Assembly (NCBI RefSeq): GCF_900231835.1
Contig: NZ_OCTN01000002.1
Span: forward strand, 640,376-704,375
Length of the DNA: 64,000 bases
Source of the DNA: Pontivivens marinum
GTDB lineage: Bacteria > Pseudomonadota > Alphaproteobacteria > Rhodobacterales > Rhodobacteraceae
Reading direction: 5' to 3'
The notes under the pieces were generated by a model, which was given only the letters and a program-made list of their open reading frames with translations, did not search any database and was not told the origin of the DNA. A program made the position numbers and the translations under genes. This document shows, piece by piece, positions 36,467 to 43,747 of this stretch; the stretch's first letter is position 1, and every line of letters begins with the position of its first letter.

Positions 36467-37423
36467 ATGACCAGAACCATTGTCGAATCCAAGACGAAGA
36501 CAACGATCATCGGCTTCGACCAGCCGTTCTGTGTGATCGGTGAGCGGATCAACCCCACAGGCCGCAAAAAACTGGCTGCCGAATTGGAGGCTGGCGATTT
36601 CACCACCGTTGAGCGTGACGCGCTGGAGCAAGTGGCCTGTGGCGCAACCATGCTGGACGTGAATTCCGGCGCGGTTTTCACCAACAAAATGGCCGAGGAT
36701 GCACGCTACGCCGACAACAACTTTGTTGAGCCGATGCTGATGCCAGAACTGATCCGCCGCGTGCAGGCGCTGGTCGATGTGCCACTGTGCATCGACAGCT
36801 CGGTCCCCGGCGCGCTTGAGGCTGGGTTGGAGGCCTGCGAGGGTCGCCCCCTGCTGAACTCCGTCACCGGCGAGGAGGAGCGGCTGGAACTGGTTCTGCC
36901 ATTGGTTAAGAAATATAACGTCCCTGTCGTGGCGATTTCCAACGACGATACCGGCATCTCCGAGGACCCCGATGTCCGCTTCGCCGTGGCCAAGAAAATC
37001 GTCGAGCGTGCAGCCGATTTCGGCATCCCCGCCCATGACATCGTGGTTGACCCGCTGGTCATGCCAATCGGTGCAATGGGCACGGCTGGCCTGCAAGTTT
37101 TCGCGCTGGTTCGCCGTTTGCGTGAGGAGCTGGGCGTCAACACCACTTGCGGCGCGTCCAACGTCTCGTTCGGCCTGCCCAACCGCCACGGGATCAACGC
37201 GGCGTTCCTGCCCATGGCCATCGCGTCGGGCATGACCTCCGCCATTATGAACCCCGTGCGCCCGCAGGAAATGGAGGCGATCCGCGCCGCCAACTTCCTG
37301 ATGAACAACGACGCGCACGGCTCCGAATGGATCCGCGCCAACAAACCGGTCCTAGCCGAGGGCGAAGCCGAAGCAGGCGCCCGCGGCCGCCGCGCAGGTG
37401 GCCGCCGCCGTCGGCCAGCGTAA
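36467..37423 (+). CDS. Methyltetrahydrofolate:corrinoid methyltransferase (pterin-binding/AcsE-like) with Arg-rich tail
   Basis: This 318-residue dihydropteroate-synthase-fold enzyme moves the methyl group between methyl-THF and a corrinoid protein. Motifs: VIGERINPTGRKKLAAELEAGDF, ATMLDVNSGAVF, LCIDSSVPGALEAGL, LLNSVTGEEERL, VAISNDDTGISED, TCGASNVSFGLPNRHGINAAFLPMAI. The frame is open to 36296 inside the preceding gene, but AAGGAA and the family N-terminus (MTRTIVES) fix 36467. The last 14 residues, RGRRAGGRRRRPA, form an arginine-rich tail beyond the domain; the ASKHA protein nearby has a similar tail. It would work with a separate corrinoid protein and acceptor not in this window. Confidence 0.9.
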   Translation: MTRTIVESKTKTTIIGFDQPFCVIGERINPTGRKKLAAELEAGDFTTVERDALEQVACGATMLDVNSGAVFTNKMAEDARYADNNFVEPMLMPELIRRVQALVDVPLCIDSSVPGALEAGLEACEGRPLLNSVTGEEERLELVLPLVKKYNVPVVAISNDDTGISEDPDVRFAVAKKIVERAADFGIPAHDIVVDPLVMPIGAMGTAGLQVFALVRRLREELGVNTTCGASNVSFGLPNRHGINAAFLPMAIASGMTSAIMNPVRPQEMEAIRAANFLMNNDAHGSEWIRANKPVLAEGEAEAGARGRRAGGRRRRPA

Positions 37424-37432
37424 GATACATTA

Positions 37433-37456
37433 GGCGCGGCCCTGCGGGGCTGCGCC
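37433..37456 (+). terminator. Terminator-like hairpin after the methyltransferase gene
   Basis: GGCGCGGCCC (37433-37442) pairs with GGGCTGCGCC (37447-37456), 10 bp with one G-U, loop 4 nt. There is no T-run. It separates the methyltransferase from the convergent A+T-rich gene. Confidence 0.5.
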
Positions 37457-37469
37457 ATCTATGGGCTAT

Positions 37470-38117
37470 TCACTCTGCACTGCGATCGAGCAATCCACAT
37501 CGATCCTTGATAGCATCAACTAACAGCAAGCATATATGCGTAAAGCCCAATACGGCGTCTCGATAATCATCAGGACTACTGTTTTTTTCCGTCCCACCGA
37601 ACGCCATTTTGACTTTTAGCCCTACACCCTCCACAGTCTCTCTATCATAAATCTGTGCGTAGACTCTCTTCATGTGGAAATCTGAAAGGTGCACCGCTCC
37701 TGAAGAATTTTTGTAAACATGATCAATCCATGACCCAAGTGGTTTGATCTGTTTCATCAACCATGCATCAGTAGCCTTCTCGTTTTGATTGCGAAGCTTC
37801 ATTTGATTAATCCGCTCACCATCAAAAACCTTTTTGGCAAAAATTTCTGCATCCATTCCATCGGTATCTTCAGCCCAAAAAAGTGCGTAAAATCTCGCCA
37901 AAGTATCTAGATTCAGCCTCAATATCGTCGTTAAAATCTGCTCATTACTAACTTCAACAGAATGCTGAAACGCCTCTATTAACGATAACGTTCTGCGTAT
38001 GGCAGCTAAGATAAATAATTTCTCAAATTCAATATTATCGCCCAATTTGGCAACAGCTTCGGCGCAAATCCTTAAATCTCCGACTACGCTATCAATTTTT
38101 GGATAATTATCGGCCAT
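37470..38117 (-). CDS. Hypothetical protein, A+T-rich, inserted in the B12 cluster
   Basis: This 215-residue protein (MADNYPKIDSVVGDLRICAEAV...) is predicted soluble and helical, with a central LTTILRLNLDTLARFYALFWAED resembling DUF5677-type proteins only loosely. I do not recognise a family with certainty. Its DNA is much A+T-richer than its neighbours (26 of 60 bases G+C in the line from 37561) and it is transcribed against the one-carbon genes on both sides. This pattern is typical of a recently acquired accessory gene. Function unknown. Confidence 0.75.
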   Translation of the reverse strand: MADNYPKIDSVVGDLRICAEAVAKLGDNIEFEKLFILAAIRRTLSLIEAFQHSVEVSNEQILTTILRLNLDTLARFYALFWAEDTDGMDAEIFAKKVFDGERINQMKLRNQNEKATDAWLMKQIKPLGSWIDHVYKNSSGAVHLSDFHMKRVYAQIYDRETVEGVGLKVKMAFGGTEKNSSPDDYRDAVLGFTHICLLLVDAIKDRCGLLDRSAE

Positions 38118-38328
38118 TTACCCACCTCCAAATTGGGACACAATATACACCACCTATTTCATCAAACTATATTCGATGAAGAAATAATCTCATTCCTTGG
38201 TATAAAGCTTAGGCTGCACCCTTGCGGCCTCCAATGTCGCAATTCCCCCGCCCTGCGACGGCTTGCACCTTTCACAGCCCTCGCTGCTGGCATATCAAGG
38301 CATTACGTGCAGCAAAGGCGCCCCTGAT

Positions 38329-40356
38329 ATGTCCCAGAATGATCCACTCGTAATCTTCACGCCCTCTGGTAAGCGGGGGCATTTCCCCAATGGAACGAAG
38401 GTGCTGGACGCGGCGCGCCAGCTTGGCGTTGACCTCGACTCTGTGTGCGGCGGACGGGGCATCTGCTCGAAATGTCAGGTGCAGCCGTCCTTTGGGGATT
38501 TCTCCAAGCACGGGATTACCTCGCAGCCCGACGCGCTCAGCGATTGGAACGCGGTTGAGGAGCGGTACAAATCCATTCGCGGCCTGATCGACGGTCGCCG
38601 TCTGGGCTGTCAGGCGCAGGTCAATGGCGATGTTGTCATCGACGTCCCCCCTGAAAGCCAAGTGCACAAACAGGTCGTCCGTAAATCCGCCGATACGCGT
38701 GAGATCGTGCTCGACCCTGCCACCCGCCTTTACTACGTTGAGGTTGAGGAGCCGGATATGCACGAACCCTCCGGCGATCTGGAGCGGTTGAGCAAGGCAT
38801 TGGCCGAACAATGGAACCTGCCCAACACCACCTCCGACCTGCGGATCATGCAACACCTGCAACCTGCGCTGCGGCAGGGTAAATGGAAGGTCACAGTCGC
38901 CGTTTATCAGGGCAAGGGCCTGGGCGAGGCGCGCATCATTCACGTCTGGCCGGGCTATTACGAGGGCACGATTTACGGCCTCGCCATCGACCTCGGCTCA
39001 ACCACTATCGCGGCGCATCTATGCGATCTGCAAACCGGCAAAGTGCTGACCTCCTCGGGCATCATGAACCCGCAAATCCGCTTTGGTGAGGATTTGATGA
39101 GCCGCGTCAGCTATTCCATGATGAATCCCGGCGGCGCGGCCGAGATGACAACCGCCGTGCGCACCGCGCTGCAAGCTTTGGTTAACACCGTCGCCGCAGA
39201 GGCGATCATTGACCCTGCCCTGATTGTTGAGGCTGTCTTCGTCGCCAACCCCGTCATGCACCACCTGCTGCTGGGCATTGATCCGGTTGAGCTGGGGCAA
39301 GCTCCCTTCGCGCTGGCCACTTCCGACAGTATGACCCTGTGGGCGTCCGAGCTCGACCTGACCATGCATCCCTCGGCCAGCATTTACATCCTGCCCTGCA
39401 TCGCGGGCCATGTGGGCGCAGACGCCGCCGCCGTTGCATTATCCGAAGCTCCGAACCGGTCCGAGGACCTCGTCCTGATCGTGGATGTCGGCACCAACGC
39501 GGAAATCCTGCTGGGGAACAAGCATAAGGTTCTCGCCTGCTCGTCCCCCACCGGTCCCGCATTTGAGGGCGCACAAATCTCATCCGGCCAACGCGCCGCC
39601 CCCGGTGCAATCGAGCGAGTGGAGATTAACCCCGTGACCAAGGAACCCCGCTTCCGCGTGATCGGCTCCGAAAAATGGTCGGATGAGGACGGCTTCACCG
39701 AGGAAGCCGGAACCATCACCGGCATCTGCGGTTCCGGCATTATCGAGGCGATTGCAGAAATGCGGATGGCGGGCCTCGTCGATCCTAGCGGCTTGATCGG
39801 CTCTGCCGCGCAAACCGGCACAGAACGCTGTATGCCCAATGGCCGCACCCATGAATATGTACTATTTGAGGGCGACGGAACCTCACCCCGCATCACCGTC
39901 ACCAATGGCGACGTGCGCGCAATTCAGTTGGCCAAGGCAGCCCTCTATGCCGGTGCCCGCCTGCTGATGGACCAGATGGGCGTAGATGAAGTAGACCGCG
40001 TCGTGCTGGCCGGTGCCTTCGGCGCGCATATCTCGCCCAAACACGCCATGGTACTGGGCATGATCCCCGATTGTGATGTCGAGAAAGTAACCAGCGCCGG
40101 AAACGCCGCCGGAACCGGCGCCCGCATCGCCCTACTCAACGCCGCCGCCCGCCGCGAGGTCGAAAGCACCGTCCGCCAAATCGTAAAGGTTGAAACAGCC
40201 GTCGAGCCAAGATTCCAGGAACACTTCGTAGCCGCCAGCAACATCCCCCACGCAACAGACGCCTACGCAAAACTACGCGCGATTGCGCCACTGCCTGATG
40301 TAAGCTTCAACACAAATGGCGAGGAAGGCGGTCGGCGCAGACGTCGGCGGGGTTAG
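38329..40356 (+). CDS. ASKHA/DUF4445 protein with 2Fe-2S domain: corrinoid protein reactivator (RACo/RamA-like)
   Basis: This 675-residue protein has an N-terminal plant-type ferredoxin domain (CGGRGICSKC, with a further Cys in GCQAQV) and a C-terminal ASKHA ATPase-like part: AIDLGSTTIAAHLCDL, VFVANPVMHHLLLG, LIVDVGTNAEILLG, CSSPTGPAFEGAQIS, GICGSGIIEAIAEM and VLAGAFGAHISPKHAMVLGMIPD. Such proteins reduce inactive Co(II) corrinoid to Co(I) using ATP. A DUF4445 reactivator was reported for the split methionine synthase of Phaeobacter inhibens. The protein ends EEGGRRRRRRG, an Arg-rich tail like that of the methyltransferase upstream. The ATG at 38329 is chosen; the frame to 38263 is not family-like. 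Confidence 0.9.
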   Translation: MSQNDPLVIFTPSGKRGHFPNGTKVLDAARQLGVDLDSVCGGRGICSKCQVQPSFGDFSKHGITSQPDALSDWNAVEERYKSIRGLIDGRRLGCQAQVNGDVVIDVPPESQVHKQVVRKSADTREIVLDPATRLYYVEVEEPDMHEPSGDLERLSKALAEQWNLPNTTSDLRIMQHLQPALRQGKWKVTVAVYQGKGLGEARIIHVWPGYYEGTIYGLAIDLGSTTIAAHLCDLQTGKVLTSSGIMNPQIRFGEDLMSRVSYSMMNPGGAAEMTTAVRTALQALVNTVAAEAIIDPALIVEAVFVANPVMHHLLLGIDPVELGQAPFALATSDSMTLWASELDLTMHPSASIYILPCIAGHVGADAAAVALSEAPNRSEDLVLIVDVGTNAEILLGNKHKVLACSSPTGPAFEGAQISSGQRAAPGAIERVEINPVTKEPRFRVIGSEKWSDEDGFTEEAGTITGICGSGIIEAIAEMRMAGLVDPSGLIGSAAQTGTERCMPNGRTHEYVLFEGDGTSPRITVTNGDVRAIQLAKAALYAGARLLMDQMGVDEVDRVVLAGAFGAHISPKHAMVLGMIPDCDVEKVTSAGNAAGTGARIALLNAAARREVESTVRQIVKVETAVEPRFQEHFVAASNIPHATDAYAKLRAIAPLPDVSFNTNGEEGGRRRRRRG

Positions 40357-40401
40357 AGCCCAATGAAACCGCATACGCCCATTGATTTCATTTTTATATA
40401 C

Positions 40402-40427
40402 TCCAATAATACCGAAACATTATTGGA
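40402..40427. promoter_or_regulatory. Inverted repeat upstream of the Excalibur lipoprotein gene
   Basis: Nine-bp arms TCCAATAAT / ATTATTGGA with an 8-nt spacer lie 7 bp before the gene start, in an A+T-rich leader without a good ribosome site. It could be an operator or a 5'-UTR hairpin that limits translation. Only the repeat is seen. Confidence 0.5.
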
Positions 40428-40433
40428 TTATAT

Positions 40434-41003
40434 ATGATGAAGTCAATTTATCCGGCACTTATATTATTGACGTCATGTAGTGCGATTTTAGAATCTCACA
40501 CACCAACAGCCAGTTGGCCTGACATCACAACGCAATCATCTTCGACCCTATGTAGTGCCTATCGGAGCGAAGCTGTTCCAAATCGAACAAAATTGATGAT
40601 TGAAACTGAGCTTGCTGCACGCAACCAAAGACAGTGTTTGGGAGCAAACTACGGTACTTACAGCGCTGCGAATATTGGGTTAGCACTTTATCCCCGACCC
40701 AACGCATCATATCCGACTTCACCCAGTGATCTTCGAAACTGTGATGATTTTTCCAGCGGCGCGCAGGCACAAAGTTTCTTTTTGGCCAATGGTGGACCCA
40801 CAAGAGACCCCAACAATTTGGATAGCGACGGTGACGGCTTAGCATGTGAATGGGGTACGCAAGCCAGACAATTATCCACTTATCGTCCGCCAGAAATAAC
40901 GCCAGTTCGACCAAGGTCCTCAAGCTCAAGATGTTACACCGGTCCAAGGGGTGGTCGTTATACAATAACTGCCAGCGGAAACCGAAACTATGGAGGGTGC
41001 TAG
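40434..41003 (+). CDS. Excalibur calcium-binding domain lipoprotein, A+T-rich
   Basis: This 189-residue protein starts with a short lipoprotein signal (ALILLTSC). Its centre is an Excalibur domain: NCDDFSSGAQAQSFFLANGGPTRDPNNLDSDGDGLACEW reads as the DxDxDGxxCE calcium loop. The C-terminus is a second known small motif, CYTGPRGGRYTITASGNRNYGGC. The start MMKSIY could be 40434 or 40437. Its DNA is A+T-rich like the 37470 gene, suggesting acquisition. Role at the cell surface unknown; calcium binding is known for the domain. Confidence 0.82.
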   Translation: MMKSIYPALILLTSCSAILESHTPTASWPDITTQSSSTLCSAYRSEAVPNRTKLMIETELAARNQRQCLGANYGTYSAANIGLALYPRPNASYPTSPSDLRNCDDFSSGAQAQSFFLANGGPTRDPNNLDSDGDGLACEWGTQARQLSTYRPPEITPVRPRSSSSRCYTGPRGGRYTITASGNRNYGGC

Positions 41004-41195
41004 CAGGCAGTGAGCAAAAATATGCACGCTCTACATTTTTTTATTCACACATTACAAAAAGGGATTGATCGGTTTTCACCGACTTAAGGTGTATGGCTGT
41101 ACCGACACCAACGCCAAATCTGCCAGCCAGAAAGCAGCCACATAGCAGCCGCTTTCCAGCCTGTTTTTGCATCAAGTATTCGAACCTAAGCAGCC

Positions 41196-42308
41196 CTAAC
41201 CATTACTTGCCAGCAACCGTAGACGGGAGAAAAATTCGCCGCGATCCACGTAGCATCCATGCAGATGGCGGAAGCCCGTCGATGGGTCAAAAGAGTCCCG
41301 TCCGTGCAGCACGCGGCGGTTATCAAACACCACCATCTCGCCCGCTTTCAGCTTTAGCTCGACCCGATATTTCGCGTCCCGTGTCTTCGCCATATAGGCC
41401 CGATAGGCGCGGTAATATGCAGGCATAATCTCGGTCGGCATATCAAAAATGCCAGCCAAATGAGCATTATAGCGGATTTCAATGACCTCGCCGCCAGCAC
41501 CAAGAGTGATGACCGGCCTATGCACCCGAATGTCCGCATCACCGTCATGGAACCGGAACGGAATAGACACCTCACACAGTAATCGGAACGCCTCCGGATC
41601 CTCCAACCGCAGATCCTCCGCCATCGCAAATCCATCCGCAAATAGCGATCCACCACCCGTCGCCTCATTCGCGAGGCAGTGCAAGAACTGATACCCCGGA
41701 GGAACCTCTTGATTGGGCAAATCAGTGTGCAACGGCAATGCAACGGATGTATACGCCAAGTTATTCGGATCAGGCTTGTTTATGACCTCAAATGTCGTTC
41801 CAAAGTTAGTCTGACGCAGAAAGCCAATTCGCTGAGCTATCTCAACACCTGCCTCAACTCTATCATCTAGATTCTCAACAATAGCTAAGCCCAAACTCGC
41901 AGTATCCATCATCCATGCGTTTAAGGCGCTATCTTCAGATAAAACTGGTGCCGCGGTATGACGGGGAACGCCCACCTTCCCTAAATCACCACGCCAAAGG
42001 TTGGCAGGAACATCACCAGCATCAAATTCACGCTGCCCAGGCCGATGTGTACTAAGCAACGCAACCGGCATATAGCTGATGTGACCATCATCATATTTTA
42101 GATCGACAATATTTTCATTGATCTCAGCTGAAATTAATTCTGGCTCATCTTCTAGTGCCAGCAAATCCAGCATGCGTTCTTGCGTTTCCGGATGCAGGCC
42201 CGAGGGGCAATTGTCGCGCAGCCATATCGTGGGAAATTGCGAGATAGCACCATCCGCCCACATCACGTCAAGCGTGGTGGAGCGGACCGTCAAGGATTGA
42301 ACAGTCAT
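41196..42308 (-). CDS. Gamma-butyrobetaine dioxygenase-like Fe(II)/2-oxoglutarate oxygenase
   Basis: This 370-residue enzyme has an N-terminal DUF971 zinc-finger-like domain (FPTIWLRDNCPSGLHPETQER) and a TauD-like double-stranded beta-helix: LPLHTDLPNQEVPPGYQFLHC supplies the HxD iron ligands, RVLHGRDSFD the distal His, and GFRHLHGCYVDRG the 2-oxoglutarate Arg. It resembles BBOX1, which makes L-carnitine from gamma-butyrobetaine, and related carnitine/trimethyllysine oxygenases. The 5' half (41700-42150) is visibly less G+C-rich than the 3' half. The gene stands alone, with stacked inverted repeats upstream, so the substrate is inferred. Confidence 0.85.
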   Translation of the reverse strand: MTVQSLTVRSTTLDVMWADGAISQFPTIWLRDNCPSGLHPETQERMLDLLALEDEPELISAEINENIVDLKYDDGHISYMPVALLSTHRPGQREFDAGDVPANLWRGDLGKVGVPRHTAAPVLSEDSALNAWMMDTASLGLAIVENLDDRVEAGVEIAQRIGFLRQTNFGTTFEVINKPDPNNLAYTSVALPLHTDLPNQEVPPGYQFLHCLANEATGGGSLFADGFAMAEDLRLEDPEAFRLLCEVSIPFRFHDGDADIRVHRPVITLGAGGEVIEIRYNAHLAGIFDMPTEIMPAYYRAYRAYMAKTRDAKYRVELKLKAGEMVVFDNRRVLHGRDSFDPSTGFRHLHGCYVDRGEFFSRLRLLASNG

Positions 42309-42340
42309 TTAAAAACCTAATCGTTTCATATGTTTGGAAC

Positions 42341-42452
42341 GTTGATTGCAGTCAATCAACGGTGGGGCGGCGGCCACCACTCCTGCGTTTTGCCATAGGG
42401 GGAACCGGCAGCGCGGCCCCCTAGCAAAGTATATGAAACGTCCTTTTTCATA
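42341..42452. promoter_or_regulatory. Three inverted repeats upstream of the dioxygenase gene
   Basis: Upstream of 42308 lie three dyads: GTTGATTG-CAGT-CAATCAAC (42341-42360, perfect 8-bp arms), TAGGGGG...CCCCCTA (42396-42423) and TATGAAA...TTTCATA (42432-42452). The first, 33 bp before the start codon, looks like a dimeric repressor operator. The motif TTTCATA recurs nearer the start (42323-42329). Regulators are unknown. Confidence 0.55.
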
Positions 42453-42491
42453 GGCTGACATTATGGAGCCACCGCCCGCACAGCAAGCGTA

Positions 42492-42520
42492 GAAACGGCC
42501 CGCCATCAAGACGGGCCGCT
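42492..42520 (-). terminator. Terminator of the branched-chain ABC/acyl-CoA ligase operon
   Basis: CGGCCCG (42496-42502) pairs with CGGGCCG (42512-42518), loop 9 nt, followed by TTTCT on the minus strand. It lies 20 bp after the stop of the binding-protein gene at 42540. Confidence 0.65.
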
Positions 42521-42539
42521 GCAATGCCTTGTCCCGGGA

Positions 42540-43700
42540 TCAATCTGTTTCGACAGTATCGACCAGAACCCAGCCGCCATCCTGAATCTGCGAGATGAAA
42601 ATCTCAGTCGCACCCTCATGATCGCCCGGCCCCATCTGCATATGGTTTCCAGCGATCGGATCATCATAATCCAAGGTTTCCATCGCGGCGGTAAAGCTCT
42701 CCAATGTCAGATCAGGGCCCGCAATTTCGAGCGCGTTAACAAGAGCATGCGCCGCAGATTGCCCCAGCAAAGCACCTGTTCCCGGGAATTCTCCGGTGCG
42801 GTCCATCATCGTGGCGACCCATTCGGCAACCTCTGGCGTCTCCATGCGGGCCTCTAGATCCTGCCAACCTGCACCGGCATATAGTCCCTCAGTAATGCCG
42901 CCGGGCACCTTTGCAATTGCAGTGTGGAAACCGGCGGAGGACACGAGGAACCGGGCGTCGTCCCAGCCCATTTGCTTGGCCGTTGCGACAACCGTAATTG
43001 TCGGGCGGATGGTCAGCGCGACGGTGATCAACTCACACCCAGCCTCACGCAGACGGGCAAGCGCGCCGGTGAAATCACTCTCGTCAGGGCGGTGGGTGGT
43101 TTCGGCGGCGTAGTTCACGCCACGGGCTTCGGCCTCATCAACGGTCGCCTCATGGATTTCCTCACCGAAATCGGAGGGGATATACATGGAGCACACCGTC
43201 TCGATCCCCTGCCCCTCGATCAGAAATCCGGCGGCGGCGCGCACGCCATCATAATACGAAGCGGTCGCGGTGTAGCGCAACTCCTCCGGCCCCTCGATCA
43301 TCTGACGTGCGGCTGTCAGCGGAAAGACCGACGGCACACCGTTCGGGTCCATCACACGAAACGCGGCGAGGTTATGCGGCGTGCCAAGGCTCAACAACAT
43401 TGCGAACACATTGTCACGATTGACCAATTTGTTCGCGGCCTGCGCGGCGCGGGGCACCTGATAGCCGTGATCCTCAACGATATAGCGCAACTGACGTCCG
43501 TGGATGCCGCCTGCTGCATTCACCTCCTCAAACAATTGATTGACCGCCTCAACTGCCGGCACCGAAAACGCAGCAAATCCGCCTGACAAATCCTGATAGG
43601 CGCCGATAATGATCTCATCATCAGTAACACCGCGGGTTTGCGCATTTGCGCCAGAGGCAATTAAAGCTGTCGCCGCGAGGGCCGCAAAAGTTGTCTTCAT
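42540..43700 (-). CDS. Branched-chain-amino-acid-type ABC substrate-binding protein (LivK family)
   Basis: This 386-residue periplasmic binding protein begins MKTTFAALAATALIASGANAQ (signal peptide; GGAGGAAAC upstream of the ATG at 43700). The Peripla_BP_6 domain follows: TDDEIIIGAYQDLSGGFAAFSVPAVEAVNQLFEEVNAAGGIHGRQLRYIVEDHGY. It is the last gene of a six-gene minus-strand operon livH-M-G-F, acyl-CoA ligase, binding protein. The co-encoded acyl-CoA ligase suggests the ligand is a carboxylic acid (aromatic or fatty) rather than an amino acid. That is inferred from context. Confidence 0.92.
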   Translation of the reverse strand: MKTTFAALAATALIASGANAQTRGVTDDEIIIGAYQDLSGGFAAFSVPAVEAVNQLFEEVNAAGGIHGRQLRYIVEDHGYQVPRAAQAANKLVNRDNVFAMLLSLGTPHNLAAFRVMDPNGVPSVFPLTAARQMIEGPEELRYTATASYYDGVRAAAGFLIEGQGIETVCSMYIPSDFGEEIHEATVDEAEARGVNYAAETTHRPDESDFTGALARLREAGCELITVALTIRPTITVVATAKQMGWDDARFLVSSAGFHTAIAKVPGGITEGLYAGAGWQDLEARMETPEVAEWVATMMDRTGEFPGTGALLGQSAAHALVNALEIAGPDLTLESFTAAMETLDYDDPIAGNHMQMGPGDHEGATEIFISQIQDGGWVLVDTVETD

Positions 43701-43747
43701 TGTAGTTTCCTCCCATGGAAATGCGGGTTTTCCCGTCATTATGATTT

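Noticed and set aside
36383..37318. A 311-codon minus-strand frame opposite the methyl-THF methyltransferase
   Set aside because: It is antisense to a well-supported gene and His-rich in the way such shadows are.
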